DNA of 64,000 nt from JADKIH01 sp043747595 (lineage in GTDB: Bacteria; Bacteroidota; Bacteroidia; AKYH767-A; 2013-40CM-41-45). The stretch covers positions 14,743 through 78,742 of the forward strand of contig JAYTOX010000065.1 in assembly GCA_043747595.1 (NCBI GenBank), written 5' to 3'. Shown in pieces: positions 55,894 to 63,467 of the stretch (position 1 is its first letter; each line of letters starts with the position of its first letter). Made by a program: the position numbers and the translations under genes. Below the pieces are notes generated by a model. It was not told where the DNA came from. It searched no databases and worked only from the letters and a program-made list of their open reading frames with translations.

Positions 55894-57941
55894 AAGCGTA
55901 AAAGTTTTTTATAATAATTTGGTTCTATTGTGTAGTATTCAGGTTCTTCTTCGATTAAAACGTCATCTAAACAATCAAAGCATTTCTCATTCAGGCTATC
56001 AATTACTTGGTTTTTCAAAACACCTTTCGATTTTGAGAATTCTGCAAACTCAAGAGTCGGAACAGTAAAATTACTTTTCACAAAAATATCAAGGGTCGAC
56101 AAATGAATATCTTCTAACATCAAGGAATCTAGATAAACAGAATTGTTAGTATGTGGTGCTTTCGAAATGATCTCGATTTGTATTTCATTATTCCCTAATT
56201 CCGTTGACTTTATACTGTTCTCTTCGTCTTCAAACTCATCTTGTAAGTATGTATTCAATAATTCAACTGTTTCAGAATGTTGCTCCTGAACTTCTACAAT
56301 AGAAATTGTATCCAGTTTGATCTTCTTTCGTTTTACTTCATAAATTTCAGAAGCAGATTGAATTGCCTTTTCTAAATTCTTATTTTTTATCAATTCGCTT
56401 ACGATAACTTCAAATTCACGCAATTGTCCACTATTTTTAAACAGACTTTTTTGAATGGTTTTAGTAAGTTGTTTATTGTCGAAATTATCTGATCCAAGGT
56501 CATGAAAAAGATATTGAATGTAGAATACCAATGCCGACTTTTTGTCGCTCTTGGAAATGAATTTTGACGCTTCAAAATAAATATTCTCAATTGAAGGATT
56601 TTTTGCATTTAATTTTGCAAGTGAATTAATCTCTTTTGAGAATTTTTCAACATCTCCTTTAAATTCATTTGTCAAAACTTCAAACTTATTTTTCCATCTA
56701 CTTGTATTCTTTGAATACAATTCCATGTCAGTTGCTTCATCTATTTCTGCAATCTTATCTCTTAAAGAAGCCAATATTGTATTAACGTGTGAAATAACTT
56801 TAGATTCTAGAATAAGGGCAGCTTCTTCATTCGAATAGATGTCAACATTTATTTTCCTTTTGTGACTATAAAACTCTCGTACTGCGTTTTCAGTGCACTT
56901 AAATATAAGTGGATACATTTCTCTCGATGTGGACTCAATACAATATTTATAATTTGAGCTACCATCCCTGTATTTAAATTGTCTTTTGGCAACAACATCT
57001 CCCACGGCTTTAAACTCTGTATCTAAATTTGTTCCTGCGCCAACATACTTATTTTTCAATTCCGAAACCACAGTTAAAAATAATTTGAGTACTTCTATCA
57101 AACAAAATTCAATATCACAAAAATTATTATGCGGAGTATATATTTTATTTAACAGCTCAACACTCTCATTGTCCAATTTTAATTTGTTCTTATACTTATT
57201 ACCAAGATACCATTCATTAGAATAATATGAATTGCCATAACTACTTCCCTGTTCATTAATTGTGACAGGCGCCAACTTTTTTGCTAATAATGAACTACAG
57301 TAAGGTTTAGTTTTAGGATACTTTTCACTAAGAATATATAAATCATCCTTTAGCTTTTCAATGCTACCATGCTGGTCATAATCTTTGAACAGATGAAACA
57401 GTAAAACGAATGTATAATTATCATTCTCTTCTATGTCCAGAAACCTTCCTTTTAGAAAATTTTGACGAAAGACTTCATAGAATTTACGTTGATCATATGT
57501 TGCACTTTCCAAATCATAATAATTATAAATATACCGGTGTGGCCACGGAATAACATTAATCTTTGATTCAGTCGGCAACTTTTCGGGCGAGATTGCAAAT
57601 ACCTCATTGGTTACATCAATAATAGAATCATCTAAATCAATATTTGGTTTCACCGGATTAGAATTCAAATTTGTTTTATTTAATTTACTCATTACCGTAT
57701 TCACCGTAGAATGGGAAACGGCATCCTCATTCTGAATTTTATTAATTGGAGATCCATCAACCGGAATTGCTTTAATGATAGTGTTTGAAGTCGGAATTGT
57801 TTTCGATATAACAGTCACGTTTGGAGCAATACTATTCTTCACTGGCCTAGACGACGAAAGATTCCGGTTTACCTGTTTTTTCTTGTCTAAAGAAGAAATT
57901 AGAACGAATACGATGATTACAATAAAAATGAAGCCTGCCAT
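55890..57941 (-). CDS. TerB-N/TerB-C membrane protein of a Shango-like system
   Basis: 683 residues. An N-terminal transmembrane helix (residues 2-17, GFIFIVIIVFVLISS) anchors the protein. After a disordered Ser/Asn/Pro linker, TerB-N begins at VIPWPHRYIYNYYDLESATY, continues with FYEVFRQNFLKGRFLDIEEN and NYTFVLLFHLFKDYDQHGS, then YPKTKPYC. The C-terminus has the TerB-C pattern around SIVEVQEQHSETVELLNTYL and an acidic stretch. TerB domains sense metal or membrane state in tellurite and phage-defence contexts (family knowledge). It is the promoter-proximal gene of the operon; a membrane-located sensor is likely. Confidence 0.85.
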   Translation of the reverse strand: MAGFIFIVIIVFVLISSLDKKKQVNRNLSSSRPVKNSIAPNVTVISKTIPTSNTIIKAIPVDGSPINKIQNEDAVSHSTVNTVMSKLNKTNLNSNPVKPNIDLDDSIIDVTNEVFAISPEKLPTESKINVIPWPHRYIYNYYDLESATYDQRKFYEVFRQNFLKGRFLDIEENDNYTFVLLFHLFKDYDQHGSIEKLKDDLYILSEKYPKTKPYCSSLLAKKLAPVTINEQGSSYGNSYYSNEWYLGNKYKNKLKLDNESVELLNKIYTPHNNFCDIEFCLIEVLKLFLTVVSELKNKYVGAGTNLDTEFKAVGDVVAKRQFKYRDGSSNYKYCIESTSREMYPLIFKCTENAVREFYSHKRKINVDIYSNEEAALILESKVISHVNTILASLRDKIAEIDEATDMELYSKNTSRWKNKFEVLTNEFKGDVEKFSKEINSLAKLNAKNPSIENIYFEASKFISKSDKKSALVFYIQYLFHDLGSDNFDNKQLTKTIQKSLFKNSGQLREFEVIVSELIKNKNLEKAIQSASEIYEVKRKKIKLDTISIVEVQEQHSETVELLNTYLQDEFEDEENSIKSTELGNNEIQIEIISKAPHTNNSVYLDSLMLEDIHLSTLDIFVKSNFTVPTLEFAEFSKSKGVLKNQVIDSLNEKCFDCLDDVLIEEEPEYYTIEPNYYKKLLRL

Positions 57942-57993
57942 GAAATGATAAAGAATTAGAATTGTCTGCCACTAATTTCGAAATAGCTGAAAA

Positions 57994-58024
57994 CAAATAT
58001 ACACTTTGGACCGAATAGTCCAAA
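57994..58024 (-). promoter_or_regulatory. Promoter of the Shango-like operon with internal operator
   Basis: Minus-strand -7 box TATATTTG (57994-58001) fits TAnnTTTG; a -33 TTTG (58021-58024) stands 19 bases upstream. In the spacer lies a perfect inverted repeat, TTTGGAC-CGAATA-GTCCAAA (58005-58024), which also covers the -33 element. A bound repressor would block RNA polymerase directly. This is one of the best promoter matches in the window. Confidence 0.72.
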
Positions 58025-58072
58025 AAGAAAAAAAGTAAGCTGATTTGAATAAACTGAACCAATTTTACACAC

Positions 58073-58162
58073 GTTTACAGGATAGCAAAAAACGCCATTT
58101 ACATGCAATTTTGTGAAGAATTTTCGATTACCAATGTAAACATATGTAAACTCTTGTTTACA
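58073..58162. repeat. Iterated TGTAAAC/GTTTACA motifs
   Basis: Copies at 58073-58079 (GTTTACA), 58135-58141 and 58145-58151 (TGTAAAC, 10 bases apart), and 58156-58162 (GTTTACA, 11 bases on). The spacing of the last three is one helical turn. They lie about 50-140 bases upstream of the Shango-like promoter and downstream of the HTH gene, in the place expected for binding sites of an excisionase-like or regulatory HTH protein. Confidence 0.55.
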
Positions 58163-58281
58163 AGAAAATACGTTTGTTTTTTTTCTAGAACTAACCAATT
58201 AAAATCATCAATAATATTCGTTTAAGTGAATTTCAAGTAGCTGAAATTTCGAAAATTTCATTCAAGAAATAAACTCGAAGT

Positions 58282-58962
58282 TTATCCCCTTTTCCCCCGC
58301 TCCTTCATCGCCGCCAACACCTCATCCTTTTTGAAAAACACTCGTGAATTAATACGGTAAGATTTCAATCGACCAGATTTTGACCATTCGGAAACGGTGA
58401 CAACACTAACTGAAAAAAGCTTGGCTACATCTGATCGCCTTAGAAGTACTTCATGATCGACTTTTGGTGCCTCAGCAGTGCTCTGTACTGAACTCTTCAT
58501 TCTATCATCTATGTATGACCTTAGTTCATCTAGGGCAGAGACATCAGGAGTTAATGTGCTCGATTTTTTTGCCTTGCTTAATGACTTTTTTGATTTGTCG
58601 GAATGAAACTCATCAACCAACTCAATTTTCTCCTCAATAAAGTCTTTGAAATTAGTTAGTGGTGAAAAGATGAGATCGCAAACTCTTTCTCGGTCTGATG
58701 GAAATGCCAAAAGGAATAATTTAACTATCGGCTTCTGATTTGTGATGACTTCCCTTACTTCAAATAGTTTCTTTTCAAGAAATGTTCTCCTCTCTGAATT
58801 ATTTTGAGTTTGATTGAACTTACTGATTACTTCAGAATAATTTTTAAAACTAAAATCGATGTTGTTTTGCATGACAGCAAGAAGAATTTCAGGAGTAGCT
58901 CCAATTACGTTTTGAAAATTAGAATTTGGAATTATAGGGGAGTTATAATCTTTCTGATTCAT
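58282..58962 (-). CDS. HTH (excisionase/MerR-like, HTH_17) DNA-binding protein
   Basis: 226 residues. The N-terminal part (about 1-120) is helical and not recognised. The C-terminal domain is a clear winged HTH_17: LLRRSDVAKLFSVSVVTVSE, then WSKSGRLKSYRINSRVFFKK and DEVLAAMKE. Proteins with this domain include excisionases and small repressors of mobile elements. It lies upstream of the Shango-like promoter on the same strand, and upstream of iterated motifs and an operator, so it is the best candidate regulator of the operon. A role as recombination directionality factor is also possible (inference). Confidence 0.7.
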   Translation of the reverse strand: MNQKDYNSPIIPNSNFQNVIGATPEILLAVMQNNIDFSFKNYSEVISKFNQTQNNSERRTFLEKKLFEVREVITNQKPIVKLFLLAFPSDRERVCDLIFSPLTNFKDFIEEKIELVDEFHSDKSKKSLSKAKKSSTLTPDVSALDELRSYIDDRMKSSVQSTAEAPKVDHEVLLRRSDVAKLFSVSVVTVSEWSKSGRLKSYRINSRVFFKKDEVLAAMKERGKRG

Positions 58963-58990
58963 TTTTTTCGTCCTTATCTAAAAGCTACAA

Positions 58991-58998
58991 CAAACCTA
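58991..58998 (-). promoter_or_regulatory. -7 box of the HTH gene
   Basis: TAGGTTTG on the minus strand fits TAnnTTTG and stands about 28 bases upstream of the HTH start codon. The -33 element is weak. Confidence 0.5.
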
Positions 58999-59002
58999 AG
59001 AA

Positions 59003-59338
59003 ATTTAGCAGGTCTGAAAGATTTTGAATTCATAAATAACAAATTTATATTTCAAATATCAGCTTTGACAAAACTGCGAAAATCGAGGAGCAAAAGACCC
59101 ACGGACAAGTAAAGACTTCGAAGATATCTCTTACATTCTTGACAACAGAGTGGACTTAATTGAACAAATTATCAATTCCCCGAGAGATGTAAAACAATAT
59201 TTAAAGTCAGAATTTAAGATTATATTAAGTGATAGCGATTTGCAAGAGGCAATCATAGCCAACCTATTTTATGAAACACAAGTGGTTCGATATAAAAAAA
59301 TAATTAATAAACTGAATGCAATTGTGAGCAATATATAA
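59003..59338 (+). pseudogene. Frameshifted, truncated AbiEii-like nucleotidyltransferase remnant
   Basis: One frame ends LKDFEFINNKFIFQISALTK LRKSR and stops at 59112; the +1 frame then continues RGAKDPRTSKDFEDISYILD and runs to IVSNI at 59338. Joined at about 59090 they match the C-terminal third of AbiEii/DUF1814 nucleotidyltransferases, whose hallmark is FLATKLEAFKxRG...DPRTSxDFEDI. The N-terminal catalytic part and the AbiEi partner are missing. It is a decayed toxin-antitoxin or abortive infection gene. Confidence 0.55.
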
Positions 59339-59440
59339 GTAGAACACATCTTAAAAATACAAAATAATACTTAACCTAAATTTCAATATTCTAAACCCAT
59401 ATAATTACATTTACATAGGTAAAATGGGATGAATAGTTTG

Positions 59441-59515
59441 TCCCGTCCAGTCGGCCAACACAAAGATTAAAGCCTAGTAGCAAATGATGTTACGAGGCTT
59501 TGGTGTTTTTGGAGG
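59441..59515 (+). repeat. Right att-like repeat (degenerate tRNA-Asp 3' end and terminator)
   Basis: TCCCGTCCAGTCGGCCAACA starts the copy of the tRNA-Asp 3' end; the acceptor-stem part has three changes, so no functional tRNA is formed here. The terminator hairpin is kept with one extra mismatch. It marks the distal end of the island. Confidence 0.78.
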
Positions 59516-59695
59516 TCTGCGTGGTGGACGGTTTTTGATTTGTGAAATGCTATTTCAACTCAAAAGCTCGCTAGACGTCTTCCATCTTTTAATTTTTCAA
59601 GGTTTGAATATTACCCTGAATCTATTTAGAAAATTTATTTCTCAAAGAATTTATTTGTGCGTATTTAATTGGAAGAAATTGTTTAAAGCGAAATT

Positions 59696-62233
59696 TTAAC
59701 TGCGAATAATTTTATGATGACGAATTTTTCCGTCGACATTCAACGTTAAGATATATATTCCGGAAGGTAGATTAATGTCAATTCTATTGCTTTCAGAAAA
59801 TATTCTTTTCTCAAGTAGTAACAACCCTGACATATTTGTCAACGTTACTAAACATTCCTTATTAAAATCTTTCACATAAATATTAATGAAATCATTGCAC
59901 GGATTTGGTCCAATTGTTTCAAGAATATTTGACGCTGAATTTATTCCTGCACAATTGTCAACAACAATAATCATACTATCGGTCTGAATACATCCATTAC
60001 TTGCAGTTACAATAACATGTGCACTTATCGTATCAGCAATCGAAGAGCTATACGAATAAAACTGATTGTTGCTGCCATCTTGCCACTCATAAGTAGTAAA
60101 AAATGCGCCTGCATCAATGGAAAGAGTCTGATCTACACAAATTATTGTATCGTTACCCAATGAAAGTAAAGAACTTTGATCGCTCAATATTTCTATACTG
60201 TCAGTTGTGCGACAATTATTTCCATTTATTGCCGTACACCAAATAGTTCCCGGTGAATTGACAAGGTATAAATGACTTGAAGATCCATTATCCCAAAACA
60301 GTGAATCTGTAGAGTTCACATTTAGCAGTATTGAATCTCCACGACATAGAAAACGATCGGCTCCAAGATTTAAAGTTGGACTACTATTAATAATAATTGA
60401 GTCAGAATATATAGTTGATCCACAATTATAGAATTGCATAGTGTATAGCCCACTGCTTTGCGCAATGTATTCCAACGGATAGATACTGCTTAAAAAGACT
60501 CCATCCTTGTAGAGGTAATATCCTCCATAAGGAGGAGTTACAGGCGAAATAAAAGCCCTGATAGTATCCAGAATACAAGATGTGCTCGCTTGAAGATGCG
60601 CAGAATAGATTATACGGCCTAATAAAACAGTATCGATAATTTGCATACCAACAGAATCAGTAACAGTAAGAATATAATCTGCACTCGAATCGGGATAAAA
60701 AATTGGTAATAGAGTTGTTGAATTAAAAATGTTAGTGGTATCGTTCCATGAGATCGTATACGGGGGAGTTCCTCCTGTAATAAGAAGTGATCCATAATAA
60801 TAAGTTCGCGTGCATGAAGCAGTATCGGTAAGATACAAATCTACCTTTAATGGATTTCCGGAATCAATGATCCATGAATAATAACAATATTGAGAATGAA
60901 CAGGACTTCCGGCGTGACCACTGCTAATATAAATACTCGTAAGTTTATTACCATTTATATCATACGTGAAATCATTGTACGCATGATTTTGTTCACCTGG
61001 TTCCAAATAGTTGCTATATGACAAAAGTGGCAAGCCAGATGAATTAAATGAGATGAAGGAATTTGACAGCAAGGCAATACCACTATGATAAACATCATAG
61101 GTTTCATTTAACGAAGAATGATTCAAAGTATTAATCGTAATTCGCTGAAGTGAGATTGTATCTGAGCACGAACCACCAGAACATGCTACTTCATAAATAT
61201 TAGTGACAATCGGGTAATTAGAATAATCAAATAAGTAATTGCTCTGATCAACATAAACTCCTTGCACTAGATTTTGAATTAAAGAATCAGTAGCAAGCCC
61301 ACTTGCATTTCTGTTTATAAATATTCTATACCCATCATTAATGTTTCCATTAAAATAATGTACATAATCAATTTTTATCAGTCTATTTCCAACATCAAAA
61401 ACATTTTGAAGAATGGTAGAATCTCTTATTGTAAAACCATTATAGTTACAACGTATTTGTAAAATATTTTGCAGATTAGCGTTGTACTGAAAATAACTTG
61501 AATCTACATTGGTCCATGTAGATCCATTCACAAAGAGTCTATTTCCGACAGCTTCAATTAAATTATCAGGAGTATAACTTCGTTTCAAATATTTAGAATT
61601 AACCCATGTTGTTCCAGAACCTGTTTGCTCTATAACTTCAATTACATTTCCAAAAGAATCATAACTAGTTAGAAACCGACTTTGATAATTAGGCTGGCCC
61701 GAACTAAAGTTCACAGTGTAATTTTCAATGGGTCTGCCCATTCCATCTCGAACTATAGTTTGTTGTAAATTAATTGCCATTCCGGCACTGTCTAAATTGT
61801 AAGTAGTAATACCTACGATGTTATTATTTGAATCCCAATCCCAAGTTGTAACCGTTCCATAGGTTTGAGCAATAAGAGTGTCGCTAATGCGGTTCCCAAA
61901 GAGATCATAGGTATAGGAATGACTATTATTCAAAATATATGAACCTGAATCTGTAGAAGCATAAGAAATTTGCTGAATCAGATTGCCCGAATTGTCATAG
62001 GCATAATCAACATAAGATCCATAAGAGCCGGAAATTCCGTCTTCATCATAATGAACGATATTGCTTAAAGATATTAAATGCCCGTTACTATCAAATTTCC
62101 GAATTTCAATATTACTTCCGCCGCCACCCACTCCGTTTTCATTTTGAAAACATTTGCTCACGTAAATACTGTCTTGCGCAAAGAGAATTCCTGAAAAGCA
62201 AATTAAGACAACAACAAGTAGATTTTTTATCAT
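59696..62233 (-). CDS. Large T9SS-secreted protein with YD-type repeats
   Basis: 845 residues from ATG 62233 (MIKNLLVVVLICFSGILFAQ), a clean signal peptide; 11 codons further upstream are ignored. The first half (about 40-420) has degenerate RHS/YD repeats (VDYAYDNSGNLIQQISYAS; SYTYDLFGNRISD; FTYDINGNKLTSI). Ig-like or SprB-like beta repeats follow (GGTPPYTISWNDT; LGADRFLCRGDSILLNV; DSLFWDNGSSSHLYLV). A type A sorting domain ends the protein (IGPNPCNDFINIYV to HHKIIRS). It is a predicted surface or secreted protein. It lies just outside the island's right repeat, with its own promoter. Confidence 0.85.
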   Translation of the reverse strand: MIKNLLVVVLICFSGILFAQDSIYVSKCFQNENGVGGGGSNIEIRKFDSNGHLISLSNIVHYDEDGISGSYGSYVDYAYDNSGNLIQQISYASTDSGSYILNNSHSYTYDLFGNRISDTLIAQTYGTVTTWDWDSNNNIVGITTYNLDSAGMAINLQQTIVRDGMGRPIENYTVNFSSGQPNYQSRFLTSYDSFGNVIEVIEQTGSGTTWVNSKYLKRSYTPDNLIEAVGNRLFVNGSTWTNVDSSYFQYNANLQNILQIRCNYNGFTIRDSTILQNVFDVGNRLIKIDYVHYFNGNINDGYRIFINRNASGLATDSLIQNLVQGVYVDQSNYLFDYSNYPIVTNIYEVACSGGSCSDTISLQRITINTLNHSSLNETYDVYHSGIALLSNSFISFNSSGLPLLSYSNYLEPGEQNHAYNDFTYDINGNKLTSIYISSGHAGSPVHSQYCYYSWIIDSGNPLKVDLYLTDTASCTRTYYYGSLLITGGTPPYTISWNDTTNIFNSTTLLPIFYPDSSADYILTVTDSVGMQIIDTVLLGRIIYSAHLQASTSCILDTIRAFISPVTPPYGGYYLYKDGVFLSSIYPLEYIAQSSGLYTMQFYNCGSTIYSDSIIINSSPTLNLGADRFLCRGDSILLNVNSTDSLFWDNGSSSHLYLVNSPGTIWCTAINGNNCRTTDSIEILSDQSSLLSLGNDTIICVDQTLSIDAGAFFTTYEWQDGSNNQFYSYSSSIADTISAHVIVTASNGCIQTDSMIIVVDNCAGINSASNILETIGPNPCNDFINIYVKDFNKECLVTLTNMSGLLLLEKRIFSESNRIDINLPSGIYILTLNVDGKIRHHKIIRS

Positions 62234-62280
62234 TATTATAAAGTTAAAAAAGATACCGCACTCCAAATGACGTGGAGACC

Positions 62281-62288
62281 CAAAGTTA
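62281..62288 (-). promoter_or_regulatory. -7 box of the large T9SS gene
   Basis: TAACTTTG on the minus strand fits TAnnTTTG and gives a leader of about 43 nt to the ATG at 62233, supporting that start. The -33 element is weak (TTTC at about 17 bases). Confidence 0.5.
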
Positions 62289-63467
62289 ACAGAAAAAAAC
62301 TAATAGAAACTAAATTGTTTGCTATTGAAATGAATAGTTATAAAAATATTGCGTTGCCCCTCTGCTGTGATAATTTCGTCATTAAGAAACACGGGAGATC
62401 TAAGAGTAGAAAACCAGAATGAACAGTATGTTTTCGTTTGAGCTTGGTTTACCTTGGCAAATGGTGCTAGGACAACTGCTTTTATTTTTTACAGAAAAGA
62501 GATAAACTAAGGTTTGATATTTCGAGTTGATAGAACGGAGAATCATTAATCACTACTGTATGATAAAAGTATAATTATTTATAAAAAAGTGAGGCGTTAA
62601 GTCTCCCTTTTTTTGGTAGTTTTAAGTCGCGAAACATAAATTACCATGAACAAAAGTTCATTTTTTACCGGACAGCCGATCATTAATCAATTACTAAACT
62701 TTATTCCTCGTTCACTGATTATCCAGACCAGTCAAGAAGAACGTTCCGATCGCTATTGTAAGCGTTTTACTACCTATGACCATTTGGTTACCCTGCTTTT
62801 TTCTGTTTAAAATAATTTGTGATTCCTTAAGGGAAGTAACAACAGGCCTTTTAGCATGGGAACAACGAATACAACATCTTGGATTGATCAATCATCCACA
62901 AAGGAGCACCATATCAGAGGCCAATCAAAGACGAAGTGAAGTTGTTTTTGCGAAGGTCAATATGACTTCATCTTTTGTTTCAGGTTAATAAAAAATATGG
63001 ACGTTTTTTCTTTGAAATGATCTTCCTACGCAAAATGATTTCATATATACCTAGAACATTCCCAGGAAAGTTCTAATCATAGTAAGATGAAAAAGAACTT
63101 TAAGGGTAAAATTCAACCTTTATTTACAAAAGAACGAAGTAATGTACAGTTTAAAATTTGAAAAACAAATCAAAAGAAGAACAAAAATAAAAATTTTAAA
63201 GGAATTGGTAAAGAAATTCGGATACATTTACAATCATCAATTTTCATTGATATCTACAATTTTTTTATTAATAAAATAACCAAACGATCAATATAATTTT
63301 TTTTTACTAACTAAAACCTTAAAACATAAACCAAAAAACCACAACACAACTGCTATCAAAAAACAATGCGCAGTTGCTTTCATAGAAAGTTGCTGAGCAA
63401 GCCTGCATCCCAAGGCTTAGTAAAACAGGGAACAATGAATTTATTTTTACCCTTAAACCTCAATAAA
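62289..63467. other. Non-coding stretch with IS remnant and possible 5' UTR hairpins
   Basis: Apart from the IS4 fragment nothing coding is seen. Upstream of the metalloprotease gene, CAACTGC (63347-63353) pairs with GCAGTTG (63370-63376), and AAGCCT (63399-63404) pairs with AGGCTT (63413-63418). They could form hairpins in the mRNA leader. They do not match a riboswitch I recognise. Confidence 0.4.
62646..63080 (+). pseudogene. Decayed IS4-family (DUF4372) transposase N-terminus
   Basis: ATG 62646 opens MNKSSFFTGQPIINQLLNFI, then DRYCKRFTTYDHLVTLLFS, the DUF4372 N-terminal domain of Bacteroidota IS4 transposases. A frameshift near 62808 moves the match to SLREVTTGLLAWEQRIQHLG and LINHPQRSTISEANQRRSEV, and a second break near 62950-62990 gives KKYGRFFFEM in a third frame. 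The catalytic DDE core is absent. No inverted repeats could be assigned with confidence. Confidence 0.75.

Larger units (their letters stand above)
57942..58281. other. Regulatory region between HTH gene and Shango-like operon, 340 bp
   Basis: Gene-free. It holds the operon promoter with its operator (57994-58024) and iterated TGTAAAC/GTTTACA motifs (58073-58162). The rest is AT-rich without further structure that I can support. Confidence 0.6.
47843..59515. mobile_element. tRNA-Asp genomic island (defence island), about 11.7 kb
   Basis: Bounded by direct repeats of the tRNA-Asp 3' end and terminator. Contents: HEPN-like/RES-like cluster, a Shango-like three-gene operon with an exonuclease-BRCT gene, an HTH protein, and broken remnants of an AbiEii-like toxin and a small membrane protein. 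No integrase, relaxase or phage structural gene is visible. The element is therefore either mobilised in trans or has lost its integrase. Boundaries are inferred from the repeats only. Confidence 0.75.

Noticed and set aside
54580..57941. BREX system, because the ATPase and helicase are BrxD- and BrxHI-like
   Set aside because: No PglZ phosphatase, PglX methylase or BrxC is present; the TerB partner fits Shango instead.
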